64,000 nucleotides of DNA from Streptomyces cadmiisoli (GCF_003261055.1 NZ_CP030073.1:3596001-3660000); one strand, 5' to 3'; counted from the first letter of the stretch, positions 33,630 to 43,136 are shown. The notes: generated by a model from the letters alone, not told the origin. A program made the numbers and translations.

Positions 33630-34895
33630 ATGGCCGGAGAAGCGCTCGCCCGCCTCGCCGAGGAACGTGTCGACCACCGCTTCAAGGGCCTCCCGCCGGA
33701 CGCCGACGGCCTGACGGTCGGCGAGCTGGCCGCCGAGCGCCGCAACCTCTTCACCGGCGGCTTCACCACCCCCGTCCTGGCCCTGTCCGCCGAGCACCTG
33801 GAGCACAACCTCCGGCTGATGGCGCGGTACACGACGCGGCACGGCCTGGCCTTCGCCCCGCACGGCAAGACGTCGATGGCCCCGCAGCTCTTTCAGCGCC
33901 AGGTCGAACGCGGCGCCTGGGGCATCACCCTCGCCGTACCGCACCAGGTGCGGGTGGCCCGGGCGTTCGGCGTGGCGCGGGTCTTCCTCGCCAACGAGCT
34001 CGTCGACCCGGTGGCCCTGCGCTGGATCGCCGCGGAACTGGCCGCCGACCCGGACTTCCGCTTCGTCTGCTACGTCGACTCGGTGCGCGGCGTGGAGCAG
34101 ATGGCCGCCGCCCTGGACGGCGCCGCCCGCCCCGTGGACGTGGTGGTCGAGCTGGCCGCCGGGGACGGCGCCCGCACGGGTGTCCGCACGGAGGCGGAGT
34201 GCGCGGCGGTCGCCGACGCCGTGGCGGCCACGCCGTCGCTGCGGCTGGTCGGCGTCGCGGGCTACGAGGGCGAGGTGCCGCGGGCGGACCCGGAGCGGGT
34301 GCGCGCCTGGCTGCGCCGGCTGGTGGCGCTGGCCGCGGACTTCGACCGGGCCGGGCGTTTCGAGGGCCTGGACGAGATCGTCGTCAGCGCGGGCGGCAGC
34401 GCCTGGTTCGACGCGGTGGCCGACGTGTTCGCCGAGGTCCCCGACCTGTCCGCCCCCGTACTGAAGCTGCTGCGCTCCGGCGCGTACGTCTCGCACGACG
34501 ACGGCCACTACCGCGAGCTCACCCCCTTCGCCCGCGTCCCCGAGGAGGGCGCCCTGGAACCCGCGTTCCGCCTGTGGGCGCAGGTGGTCTCGCGCCCCTC
34601 CGCCGAGCAGGCCTTCGCCAACGCGGGCAAGCGGGACGCCGCCTACGACCTGGACCTGCCCGTCGCGCAGGTGGTGCGCCGCGACAAAGTGGTCCGCCCG
34701 GCGGCCGGCATCGAGGTGACCGCCCTGTCCGACCAGCACGCCTGGCTGCGCACCGCCCCGGAGGCGGAGCTGGAGGTCGGGGACTGGCTGGGCCTCGGCC
34801 TGTCCCACCCCTGCACGTCGTTCGACAAGTGGCAGCTGATCCCGGTGGCCGAGGCGGACGGCACGGTCGTCGAGTACATCCGCACGTTCTTCTAG
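33630..34895 (+). CDS. PLP enzyme, D-serine dehydratase/D-threonine aldolase-like (alanine racemase fold)
   Basis: 421 residues; ATG with GGGAGG upstream. Fold-type III PLP domain: PVLALSAEHLEHNLRLMARYT, then HGLAFAPHGKTSMAP with the PLP lysine (GKT), and the C-terminal beta domain ends in LSHPCTSFDKWQ, whose His and Cys are the zinc ligands in D-serine dehydratase-type enzymes. The family includes D-serine dehydratase, D-threonine aldolase and, as I recall, a D-glucosaminate deaminase. In this context, deamination of a D-configured 2-amino acid is most likely. Confidence 0.82.
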   Translation: MAGEALARLAEERVDHRFKGLPPDADGLTVGELAAERRNLFTGGFTTPVLALSAEHLEHNLRLMARYTTRHGLAFAPHGKTSMAPQLFQRQVERGAWGITLAVPHQVRVARAFGVARVFLANELVDPVALRWIAAELAADPDFRFVCYVDSVRGVEQMAAALDGAARPVDVVVELAAGDGARTGVRTEAECAAVADAVAATPSLRLVGVAGYEGEVPRADPERVRAWLRRLVALAADFDRAGRFEGLDEIVVSAGGSAWFDAVADVFAEVPDLSAPVLKLLRSGAYVSHDDGHYRELTPFARVPEEGALEPAFRLWAQVVSRPSAEQAFANAGKRDAAYDLDLPVAQVVRRDKVVRPAAGIEVTALSDQHAWLRTAPEAELEVGDWLGLGLSHPCTSFDKWQLIPVAEADGTVVEYIRTFF

Positions 34896-34905
34896 GAGGC
34901 CCGGC

Positions 34906-36516
34906 ATGGCAGACCTCGTCATCCGCGACGCCGACGTGGTGGACGGCTCCGGCGCCCCGGCGTACCGCGCCGACGTGGTGGTGGACGGCGGGCGGATCGT
35001 CTCGATCGTCAAGGAGGCGGCCGCGGCCGGCTGCCAGCGGCCCGGGGCCGTGCGGGAGCTGGACGCCGAGGGCCTCGTCCTGGCCCCCGGCTTCATCGAC
35101 ATGCACGCGCACAGCGACCTCGCCCTGCTCCGGGACCCCGACCACGGCGCGAAGGCCGCGCAGGGCGTGACCCTGGAGGTGATCGGCCAGGACGGGCTGT
35201 CCTACGCCCCGGTCGACGACCGCACCCTGGGCGAGGTGCGCCGCGCCATCGCCGGCTGGAACGGTCCCGGCGACGACGTCGACTTCGACTGGCGCTCGGT
35301 CGGCGAGTACCTGGACCGGCTCGACCGGGGCATCGCCGTCAACGCCGCCTATCTGATCCCGCAGGGCACGGTCCGCGCGCTCGTCGTCGGCTGGGAGGAC
35401 CGCGAGGCCACCCCGGAAGAGCTGGACCGGATGCGGCAGTCGGTGGCCGAAGGGCTGGAACAGGGCGCGGTCGGCCTGTCGTCCGGGCTCACCTACACCC
35501 CCGGGATGTACGCCGCGGACGCCGAACTGACCGAGCTGTGCCGGGTGGTGGCCCGCTACGGCGGCTACTACTGCCCGCACCACCGCTCCTACGGCGCCGG
35601 GGCCCTCAGGGCGTACGAGGAGATGGTCGCCCTGGCGCGGGAGGCGGACTGCGCGCTGCACCTCGCCCACGCCACCATGAACTTCGGCGTGAACAAGGGC
35701 CGCGCGCCCGAACTGCTGTCGCTGCTGGACGACGCGCTCGCCGCCGGGGCCGACATCAGCCTGGACACCTACCCCTACACCCCCGGCAGCACCACCCTGG
35801 CGGCGCTGCTGCCGAGCTGGGCCGGCGAGGGCGGCCCGGACGCGACCCTGCGGCGGCTGGCGGACGAGGCCCGCGCCGAGCGGATCCGCCACGATCTGGA
35901 GGTGACCGGCTCGGACGGCTGCCACGGCGTGCCGGTGGAGTGGGACACCGTCGAGATCTCCGGGGTCACCGATCCCGCCCTGGCCGAGTACGTCGGCCGC
36001 ACCGTCGAGGAGTCGGCGGCGCTGCGCGGCGAGGCCCCCTGGACCACCGCCCGCCGGCTGCTGGTCGAGGACCGGCTGGGCCCGACGATCCTCCAGCACG
36101 TCGGCCACGAGGAGAACGTGCGGGCCATCATGCGGCACCGGGTGCACACGGGCGGCTCGGACGGCATCCTCCAGGGCGCCAAGCCGCACCCGCGCGCGTA
36201 CGGCACGTTCCCGCACTACCTGGGCCGCTATGTGCGGGAGCTGGGCGTGCTGTCGCTGGAGGAGTGCGTGGCCCACCTCACCTCCCGCCCGGCGGCCCGG
36301 CTGCGCCTGCCGGACCGGGGGCTGGTCCGGGAGGGGTACCGGGCCGACCTGGTGCTCCTCGACCCGGCCACGGTCGCGGCGGGCTCCACCTTCGACCGGC
36401 CCCGCACCCTGCCGACGGGCATCCCGCACGTGCTGATCGACGGGCGGTTCGTCGTCGAGGACGGCCGGCGCACCGACGTACTGGCGGGGCGGTCGGTCCG
36501 GCGCACCCCCGTGTGA
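34906..36516 (+). CDS. N-acyl-D-amino-acid deacylase family amidohydrolase
   Basis: 536 residues, AGGAGG before ATG, 10 bp after the PLP enzyme. Amidohydrolase fold: N-terminal beta sandwich, metal motif GFIDMHAHSD, later YCPHHRSYG, HLAHATMNFG and the C-terminal GGSDGILQGAKPHPRAYGTF, all typical of D-aminoacylases. It removes the acyl group from an N-acyl-D-amino acid. With the neighbouring deaminase, KDG kinase and gluconate-type permease, an N-acetyl-D-glucosaminate deacetylase is an attractive reading. No secretion signal, so it acts in the cytoplasm. Confidence 0.85.
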   Translation: MADLVIRDADVVDGSGAPAYRADVVVDGGRIVSIVKEAAAAGCQRPGAVRELDAEGLVLAPGFIDMHAHSDLALLRDPDHGAKAAQGVTLEVIGQDGLSYAPVDDRTLGEVRRAIAGWNGPGDDVDFDWRSVGEYLDRLDRGIAVNAAYLIPQGTVRALVVGWEDREATPEELDRMRQSVAEGLEQGAVGLSSGLTYTPGMYAADAELTELCRVVARYGGYYCPHHRSYGAGALRAYEEMVALAREADCALHLAHATMNFGVNKGRAPELLSLLDDALAAGADISLDTYPYTPGSTTLAALLPSWAGEGGPDATLRRLADEARAERIRHDLEVTGSDGCHGVPVEWDTVEISGVTDPALAEYVGRTVEESAALRGEAPWTTARRLLVEDRLGPTILQHVGHEENVRAIMRHRVHTGGSDGILQGAKPHPRAYGTFPHYLGRYVRELGVLSLEECVAHLTSRPAARLRLPDRGLVREGYRADLVLLDPATVAAGSTFDRPRTLPTGIPHVLIDGRFVVEDGRRTDVLAGRSVRRTPV

Positions 36517-36532
36517 CCGGCCGGTACGCACG

Positions 36533-36576
36533 GCCCGTGCCGCCCGGCCCGCGCGTCGGGACCGCGCGGCACGGGC
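36533..36576 (+). terminator. Hairpin after the deacylase gene
   Basis: GCCCGTGCCGC (36533-36543) pairs with GCGGCACGGGC (36566-36576) around a 22-nt loop that can itself fold. It lies 17 bp after the deacylase stop. Confidence 0.7.
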
Positions 36577-36733
36577 GGGCCGCACCCCCCTCGTGTACGC
36601 CGCCGGCCGAGACCGCACAAGTACCCGTACGGGGGCTTGTGGATCACCCGTCCACAGCATGCGCCCGCACCTTTTGTCTCATGTGGCGGAAAGCACGACG
36701 CGGGGGGCGTTACCCCGCCGTAAGCTCCCAGAC

Positions 36734-37945
36734 ATGCAGGTGATCCAGTCGACCAAGCTCGCCAACGTCTGTTACGAGATCCGGGGCCCGGTGCTCGAGG
36801 AGGCGATGCGGCTGGAAGCGGCCGGTCACCGCATCCTGAAGCTGAACACCGGCAACCCGGCGGCCTTCGGCTTCGAGTGCCCGCCGGAGATCCTGGAGGA
36901 CATCCTCCGCAACGTGTCCACGGCCCACGGCTACGGGGACGCGAAGGGCCTGCTGGCCGCGCGCCGGGCGGTCGTCATGCACAACCAGACCCTCGGCATC
37001 GAGACGGACGTCGAGCACGTCTTCATCGGCAACGGCGTCTCCGAGCTGATCACCATGGCGATGCAGGGCCTGCTGGACGACGGCGACGAGGTCCTGGTGC
37101 CGGCCCCGGACTACCCGCTGTGGACGGCCGCCGTCTCCCTGTCCGGCGGCACGGCGGTGCACTACCGCTGCGACGAGCAGTCCGACTGGATGCCGGACCT
37201 GGCGGACGTCGAGCGCAAGGTCACCGACCGCACCAAGGCGATCGTCATCATCAATCCGAACAACCCCACCGGCGCGGTCTACGACGAGGCGGTGCTCAAG
37301 GGGCTGACCGACATCGCCCGCCGGCACAACCTGCTGGTCTGCTCGGACGAGATCTACGACCGGATCCTGTACGACGGCGCCACCCACACCCCCACCGCCG
37401 CCGTCGCGCCCGACCTGCTCACCCTCACCTTCAACGGCATGTCGAAGGCCTACCGGGTGGCGGGCTACCGGGTGGGCTGGATGTCGATCTCCGGCCCCCG
37501 CGCGCACGCCGACTCCTACATCGAGGGCCTGACGATCCTGGCGAACATGCGCCTGTGCGCGAACATGCCGGGCCAGCACGGCGTGGTGGCCGCGCTGAGC
37601 GGACGCCAGTCGATCAACGAACTCGTGCTGCCGGGCGGGCGGCTGCGCGAGCAGATGGACGTGGCCTACGAGCTGCTGACCCGGATCCCGGGGGTGAGCT
37701 GTGTGCGGCCCAAGGGAGCCCTGTACCTCTTCCCGCGTCTGGACCCGAAGGTCTTCAAGATCAAGGACGACCGCCGGATGGTCCTGGACCTGCTGCGCCG
37801 GGAGAAGATCATGGTCGTGCACGGCACCGGCTTCAACTGGCCGGAACCGGACCACTTCCGGGTGGTGACGCTGCCCTCGGTCGGCGATCTGCGGGACGCG
37901 GTCGGCCGGATCGGCAATTTCCTGGACGGCTACGGCCAGCACTGA
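36734..37945 (+). CDS. Alanine-type aminotransferase (AlaA-like, class I/II)
   Basis: 403 residues. PLP site: GNGVSELI, PAPDYPLW, IINPNNPTGAVY, CSDEIYDRI and the lysine loop FNGMSKAYRVAGYRVGW. The whole resembles AlaA, which interconverts pyruvate and alanine with glutamate. The ATG at 36734 has no Shine-Dalgarno sequence; a TAAGCT box lies 7 nt before it, compatible with a leaderless mRNA. Monocistronic, upstream of an unrelated small gene. Confidence 0.88.
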   Translation: MQVIQSTKLANVCYEIRGPVLEEAMRLEAAGHRILKLNTGNPAAFGFECPPEILEDILRNVSTAHGYGDAKGLLAARRAVVMHNQTLGIETDVEHVFIGNGVSELITMAMQGLLDDGDEVLVPAPDYPLWTAAVSLSGGTAVHYRCDEQSDWMPDLADVERKVTDRTKAIVIINPNNPTGAVYDEAVLKGLTDIARRHNLLVCSDEIYDRILYDGATHTPTAAVAPDLLTLTFNGMSKAYRVAGYRVGWMSISGPRAHADSYIEGLTILANMRLCANMPGQHGVVAALSGRQSINELVLPGGRLREQMDVAYELLTRIPGVSCVRPKGALYLFPRLDPKVFKIKDDRRMVLDLLRREKIMVVHGTGFNWPEPDHFRVVTLPSVGDLRDAVGRIGNFLDGYGQH

Positions 37946-38045
37946 CCTCACGCTGTGTGGCCACCCACCCCCCATTTCGCGAATACGCTCAACTTTAGAC
38001 GAAATCCAAGCTAGGATGGCTTCTGTTGAATCAGGAGGCCGTCCC

Positions 38046-38474
38046 ATGTACGAACCGATCCGCACCAAGTCGGTCCACACGACGATGGCCGGCAGCAGCC
38101 CCGACTTCCCCCACCGCTCCCGCGAGGAGGAGCTGGACATCCAGCTCGCGGGCCATCTCGCGGCCCTGCTCGCCGTGACCGACGAGCTCCGCGCGCTGAC
38201 CCCGTCCGCAGACCTGGACGCAGCCGCCGGCCGGCTCACCGAGCAGGTGACCCGGCTGCGGGGAGGACACGCGCCGGCCCGCCCGTCGCTGACGTCGGCC
38301 GCCCCCGAACCGCGCCTCGCCGCTCTGCACCGGCGCGCCCACACCCTCGCGGGCCGCGCCCTGGTCGTGGCGGCGTCGCGCGCGGACACGGCGGCGGCCA
38401 TCCTCAGCGCCGAGCGCATGGACGCCCACGCCGAGGCGGAGGCCGGCCGGCGGGCGCTGCGGGCCGCCGGCTGA
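38046..38474 (+). CDS. Hypothetical helical protein
   Basis: 142 residues from ATG 38046, with AGGAGG eight bases upstream. No signal or membrane helix; mostly Ala-rich helices (LAGHLAALLAVTDELRAL, HRRAHTLAGRALVVAASRAD), so likely a coiled-coil bundle. No known family recognised. Confidence 0.75.
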   Translation: MYEPIRTKSVHTTMAGSSPDFPHRSREEELDIQLAGHLAALLAVTDELRALTPSADLDAAAGRLTEQVTRLRGGHAPARPSLTSAAPEPRLAALHRRAHTLAGRALVVAASRADTAAAILSAERMDAHAEAEAGRRALRAAG

Positions 38475-38660
38475 TCCCACCGCCGGGCCGCGCGCCCGGC
38501 CCCACGGGCGGCCCCGGTCCGCGTGCACCCGCAGCGACGCGCGGACCGGGCGCCATGAAGCGCCATGGCGCGCGGCGCCACGGCACCCGTTCGGAACCGG
38601 CCGTTCCAGTTGCGTACCGGGACCGCAACGTCACCCCCCGTTCACCCCACGCCGAGGGGA

Positions 38661-39767
38661 ATGTTGAGCTCCGCGAGGAATCTCCACGGCGTGAGACGTA
38701 TCGCGGGAATCGTCCTCGCGGTGTTGCTGACGATCGGCGTGGTGGCAGCCGTCGTCGCAGGCCGGGACACGGACGACAAGGGCACGGCAACGAAGACCGT
38801 GCGAGCAGTGATCGGGTCGGAGAAGGCCGAGTTCTTCGCCGATCCCGAGGTGGTGGACGCCCTGGCCGCCGAGGGCTACACCGTGCGGGCGGAGACCTCG
38901 GGTTCCTGGGCCATGGAGGAACTGGACCTCGAGGGCTACGACTTCGCCTTTCCGTCCAGCAACGCCCCGGCCGACGCGCTGGCCGAGAAGTACCGGGTGC
39001 GGCAGCCCTTGCCTCGCCCCTTCTACTCCCCCCTCGTCGTGGTCGCCCACCGCAACGCCGCCGAGGTGCTGGCCGCGGCGGGACTGGCCGAGCTGGACCG
39101 GCCGGGCAGCGGCCTGCTGGACATGCGCGCCTACCTGGACGCGGCCCGCGACGACCGCACCTGGCAGCAGCTCGACGGGGCGGAGAAATACGGTGAGCTG
39201 AGCGGCACCCTGTACATCGCCACCACCGATCCGCAGACCTCCAACTCCGGCGCCCTCTACCTCGCCGCCGCCTCCTACGTCGACAACGGCGGCCGGGTGG
39301 TGGCGAGCGGCGCCGACGTGGACCGCACCGCGCCCCTGCTGCGCAAGCTGGTGACCGTCCAGGGCGCCCAGCAGTCCAGCTCCGACGGGGCGTTCCGGGA
39401 CTTCGTCAGCGGCGCCGGCAACCCGCTCGTCCTGGTCTACGAGTCCCAGGTCGCCGCGCTGCTCACCCAGGGCCAGGGCGTGGACGACCTCACCGTCCTG
39501 TACCCGGACACCACCGCGACCAGCGACCACACCGTGGTGCCGCTCACCGACGAGGGCCGGGCGATCGGCCAACTCCTGTCCACGGACCCGGAGTTGCGGG
39601 AGCTGGCGGTCCGGCACGGGTTCCGTCCGCAGGGCGGTGGCCCCGAGTTCACCTCGGCCACCGACGACCACACAGACCACCTCAACCAGAAGCTGACCGG
39701 TGTCCGGCAGGCGCCCGTGCCCACCTCCGCGGTGCTGCACGAGATGGCGCGCCGGGCGCGCGGCTAG
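38661..39767 (+). CDS. Membrane-anchored solute-binding-like protein (TelA operon)
   Basis: 368 residues from ATG 38661; a GTG at 38691 has a better-placed GAGGA and would give 358. One N-terminal membrane helix (RRIAGIVLAVLLTIGVVAAVV), then a type II periplasmic-binding-like domain: VIGSEKAEFF, SNSGALYLAAASYVDN, NPLVLVYESQVAAL. No cysteine lipobox. The domain resembles the extracellular solute-binding part of the VWA protein two genes on. No ABC transporter genes are nearby, so it may sense rather than import. First gene of the operon with telA. Confidence 0.75.
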   Translation: MLSSARNLHGVRRIAGIVLAVLLTIGVVAAVVAGRDTDDKGTATKTVRAVIGSEKAEFFADPEVVDALAAEGYTVRAETSGSWAMEELDLEGYDFAFPSSNAPADALAEKYRVRQPLPRPFYSPLVVVAHRNAAEVLAAAGLAELDRPGSGLLDMRAYLDAARDDRTWQQLDGAEKYGELSGTLYIATTDPQTSNSGALYLAAASYVDNGGRVVASGADVDRTAPLLRKLVTVQGAQQSSSDGAFRDFVSGAGNPLVLVYESQVAALLTQGQGVDDLTVLYPDTTATSDHTVVPLTDEGRAIGQLLSTDPELRELAVRHGFRPQGGGPEFTSATDDHTDHLNQKLTGVRQAPVPTSAVLHEMARRARG

Positions 39768-39779
39768 GGGGATCAGCAC

Positions 39780-40991
39780 ATGACCGAGTACGGCAGCAGC
39801 ACCAGCCAGAACATCAGTCCCAGCCACGACGACACCTTCACCCTCACCCCGCCCGAGCCGGTCGCCGCCGTCCCCGTGGAGAAGGCGGGCGGTCTCGTGC
39901 CCGTCGACGACGGGGTCCGTACGGAGATGGCCCGCAAGGCGGCGGACTACGTGGCCGGGCTGGCCGCGCTGGACGCCCGTTCACCCGAGTTCGCGGGCAA
40001 GGTCGGGGAGATCACCGGCCTCGGCGCCGGGGAGATGCGCACCGCGGCCGCGCAGTCCAACCGCATGCTGGAGCGGACCGTGCGCAGCCTGCCGGCCAAG
40101 GGCGGGGACGCCCAGTCGCAGGTGGCCGGATCCCTCGTGGAACTGCGGCGGGTCGTGGAGGACCTGGACCCGCGCGACCTGTCCGCCACCCGGGGACGCA
40201 AACTGCTGTCCCGGCTGCCGGGCGGCAACAGACTGCGCGACCACGTGGCCAAGTACGCCTCCGCGCAGGGCACCCTCCACAAGATCGTCGGCTCCTTGCG
40301 CGGCGGCCAGGACGAACTGCGCCGGGACAACGCGGCGTTGCAGACGGAGCGGGTCCGGCTCTGGGAGACCATGGGCAAGCTCCAGGAGTACGTGGTGCTC
40401 ACCGCCGCCCTGGACACGGCCGTCGAGGAACACGTCGCCGGTGTCGAGGCGGGCGACCCGCAGGCCGCCGGCTCGCTCCGGGCCGATGTGCTCTTCCCGG
40501 TCCGGCAGAAGCACCAGGACCTGCTCACCCAGCTCGCGGTGTGCGCGCAGGGCTATCTCGCCATGGATGTCGTACGCCGCAACAACGACGAGTTGATCAA
40601 GGGAGTCGACCGGGCGGCGACCACGACGGTGTCCGCCCTGCGCATCTCGGTGATGCTGGCCTCCGCCCTGGACAACCAGCGCAAGGTCGTCGAGCAGGTC
40701 AACGCGCTGCGCGGCACCACCGAGGACCTCATCCGCGGCAACGCCGAGATGCTCGCCACGCAGAGCGGCGAGATCCAGCGCATCGCCGCGGACCCGGCGG
40801 TCGGCGCGGAGACCCTGCGCAACGCTTTCCAGCAGATCTACCGCACGCTGGACACCATCGACACGTACAAGGTGCAGGCCACGGAGGCGATGGCGGCGAC
40901 CGTGGAGTCCCTGACGGCCGAACTGCAGCACGCGAGTGCCTACCTGGACCGCAGCCGCTCGCAGAACGCGCTGGAAGGCGGTCTCGCATGA
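39780..40991 (+). CDS. TelA-family toxic anion resistance protein
   Basis: 403 residues, soluble and long helical. TelA/KlaA hallmarks: FPVRQKHQDLLTQLAVCAQGYLAMDVVRRNN and SVMLASALDNQRKVVEQV, followed by AFQQIYRTLDTID. Plasmid TelA is linked to tellurite resistance, but the chromosomal family is mostly of unknown function. Coupled to the VWA gene by an ATGA overlap. Confidence 0.88.
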   Translation: MTEYGSSTSQNISPSHDDTFTLTPPEPVAAVPVEKAGGLVPVDDGVRTEMARKAADYVAGLAALDARSPEFAGKVGEITGLGAGEMRTAAAQSNRMLERTVRSLPAKGGDAQSQVAGSLVELRRVVEDLDPRDLSATRGRKLLSRLPGGNRLRDHVAKYASAQGTLHKIVGSLRGGQDELRRDNAALQTERVRLWETMGKLQEYVVLTAALDTAVEEHVAGVEAGDPQAAGSLRADVLFPVRQKHQDLLTQLAVCAQGYLAMDVVRRNNDELIKGVDRAATTTVSALRISVMLASALDNQRKVVEQVNALRGTTEDLIRGNAEMLATQSGEIQRIAADPAVGAETLRNAFQQIYRTLDTIDTYKVQATEAMAATVESLTAELQHASAYLDRSRSQNALEGGLA

Positions 40992-42529
40992 GACGCCTCC
41001 TCGCCCTGGCCGTGGCCGGGCTCACCCTGCTGACCGCCTGCACGACGGCCCGGGACGACGAGCCGGACGGGGCCGCCCGCGCCTACCGGCCCGGCACCCT
41101 GCGCGTCCTCGCCTCCAGCGAACTCAGCGACATGACGCCGGTCCTGGACCGGATCCGCGAGGACACCGGCATCACGGTCCGCCCCACCTACCTGGGCACC
41201 CTCGACGCCGTGGACCTGCTCGCGCGGGGCCGGGCGGACGGCGCGTACGACGCGGTGTGGCTGTCCTCCGGCGACTGTCTGCGGCTGCGCCCGGAGGCGG
41301 CCGAAAAGGTCGTGTCGGAGACCTCGGTGATGTCGAGCCCGGTGGCGATCGGTGTCCGCCCCGCCACCGTCGAGGCCCTCGGCTGGCAGCCCGGGAAGGT
41401 CACCTGGTCCCAGGTCGAACGGGCGGTCCGGGCCGGCGACCTCACCTACGGCATGACCGACCCGGCCCGCTCCAACTCCGGCTTCTCCACGCTGGTCTCC
41501 GTCGCCTCCGCGCTGTCCGGCGCCCAGTCCGCGCTCACGGACGCGGACGTACGCCGGGCCACGCCGCGGCTGAAGGAGTTCTTCCGCGGCCAGAAGCTGA
41601 CCTCGGGCTCGTCCGGCTGGCTGGCGAGCGCGTACAGCCGGCGCGGCGACGTCGACGCGCTGCTCAACTACGAGTCGGTCCTCAAGGGCATCCCGGGCCT
41701 GACCGTGATCCGCCCCGGCGACGGGGTGGTCACCGCCGACTACCCGCTCGCCTCCCTGGCCTCCGCGGGCGCCGAGGCCCGCGAGGACGTCCGGCGGCTC
41801 ACCGAGGCGCTGCGCTCCCCGGAGGTCCAGCGCGCGATCACCGACCGCACCCACCGCCGTCCGGTCGTCGCCTCGGTGCGGCCCGCGCCGGGCCTGGACA
41901 CCGCCCGCCGGCGCGAACTGCCCTTCCCCGGCAGCCGCTCCGTCGCCGACGGACTGCTCGACTCGTACGAGAACGAGCTGCGCCGCCCCTCCCGGACGGT
42001 GTACGTGCTGGACACCTCGGGCTCCATGGAGGGCGACCGGCTGGCCCGGCTGAAGACCGCGCTCACCGGCCTGACCGGGGACTTCCGGGAGCGGGAGGAG
42101 GTCACGCTGATGCCGTTCGGGTCGGACGTGAAGAGTGTGCGCACCCATGTCGTGGACCCGCGGGACCCGCGCACCGGCCTCGACGGGATCCGGCGGGACA
42201 CCGAGGCGCTCGACGCCGAGGGCGACACGGCGGTCTACACGTCGCTGGAGAAGGCGTACGACCATCTGCGCACCGACCGGGACACCTTCACGTCGATCGT
42301 GCTGATGACCGACGGCGAGAACACCACGGGCGCGACGGCCCGCGACTTCGGGGCCTTCCACGGGTCGCTCAGCGGCGCCCGGAAGGAGATCCCCGTCTTC
42401 ACCGTCCTCTTCGGCGACTCGGACCGCGCGGAGCTGGAGCACATCGCCGACCTGACCGGCGGCCGGCTGTTCGACGCCCGGAAGGGCTCGCTGGACGGCG
42501 CCTTCGAGGAGATCCGTGGCTACCAATAG
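40988..42529 (+). CDS. Lipoprotein with solute-binding-like and VWA domains
   Basis: 513 residues. Lipoprotein signal with LLTAC (Cys18). Residues about 35-300 form a solute-binding-like domain (LRVLASSELSDM, SSGDCLRLRPEAAE, ARSNSGFSTLVSVASAL). Residues about 333-505 are a von Willebrand A domain with the MIDAS motif DTSGSM and VLMTDGENTTG. The fusion would present a metal-dependent adhesion module outside the cell. Same operon as telA. Confidence 0.85.
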   Translation: MRRLLALAVAGLTLLTACTTARDDEPDGAARAYRPGTLRVLASSELSDMTPVLDRIREDTGITVRPTYLGTLDAVDLLARGRADGAYDAVWLSSGDCLRLRPEAAEKVVSETSVMSSPVAIGVRPATVEALGWQPGKVTWSQVERAVRAGDLTYGMTDPARSNSGFSTLVSVASALSGAQSALTDADVRRATPRLKEFFRGQKLTSGSSGWLASAYSRRGDVDALLNYESVLKGIPGLTVIRPGDGVVTADYPLASLASAGAEAREDVRRLTEALRSPEVQRAITDRTHRRPVVASVRPAPGLDTARRRELPFPGSRSVADGLLDSYENELRRPSRTVYVLDTSGSMEGDRLARLKTALTGLTGDFREREEVTLMPFGSDVKSVRTHVVDPRDPRTGLDGIRRDTEALDAEGDTAVYTSLEKAYDHLRTDRDTFTSIVLMTDGENTTGATARDFGAFHGSLSGARKEIPVFTVLFGDSDRAELEHIADLTGGRLFDARKGSLDGAFEEIRGYQ

Positions 42530-43136
42530 GGCACTGGGCTTTCTGGAGTCCCGCAAGAACCTCACCGGCAGCGCCTGCGGCCTGGTCGGCCTGGTGCTGA
42601 CCTTCGCGGGCGTCGCGGGCCCGTACTGGCCGGTCGTGGTCGCGGGACTGTACGGCGCGGGCGCGCTGGTCGCCCCGCCGGAACGGCCGCCGCTGCCCGA
42701 CTTCCCCGACGCGTCCGCCCGGTTGGACGAGTTGCGCGGTGACTTCGACACCCTGTGCGCGTATCTGGCGGACGTCGACCTGCCGCCCTCGGCGGCCGGT
42801 GAACTCACCGAACTGACGGGGCTGCTCGCGGCGTTGCTCGAACCCGGCTGGGTCTCCGAGATCCTCTCCCGGGACCCGGAAGCCGTGCACGCCCTGTCGC
42901 GCACCGTGCGGCAGGACGTGCCCGAGGCCGTCGACGCCTTCGTCCGCACCCGGTGGTGGCACCGGATGACGCCGGGGCAGGATCCGCCGGAGCGCCATCT
43001 GGAGCGGCAGCTGACGCTGCTGCGGGGGGAGGCGGACCGGCTGGCGGCGGGTCTCAGGGAGATCGAGGCCCGCCGCCAGGAGTCGCACACCCGCTATCTG
43101 GAGGACAGGCGCCGGACCGGCGGGACCGCCGGCTGA
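42516..43136 (+). CDS. Two-helix membrane protein of the telA operon
   Basis: 206 residues; GTG start with GAGGAG upstream, overlapping the VWA gene by 14 nt. Two hydrophobic helices near the N-terminus (SACGLVGLVLTFAGVAG and WPVVVAGLYGAGALVAP), then a cytoplasmic acidic helical domain and a basic C-terminal coiled coil (RGEADRLAAGLREIEARR). Function unknown; probably the membrane partner of TelA. Confidence 0.78.
   Translation: MATNRALGFLESRKNLTGSACGLVGLVLTFAGVAGPYWPVVVAGLYGAGALVAPPERPPLPDFPDASARLDELRGDFDTLCAYLADVDLPPSAAGELTELTGLLAALLEPGWVSEILSRDPEAVHALSRTVRQDVPEAVDAFVRTRWWHRMTPGQDPPERHLERQLTLLRGEADRLAAGLREIEARRQESHTRYLEDRRRTGGTAG

Noticed and set aside
34519..36660. Long minus-strand open frame opposite the deacylase gene
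   Set aside because: Shadow of the deacylase; composition is unlike a real protein.
38661..43136. Tellurite resistance operon (ter type)
   Set aside because: TerB/C/D/E genes are absent; only TelA is present, so a resistance label would be over-stated.
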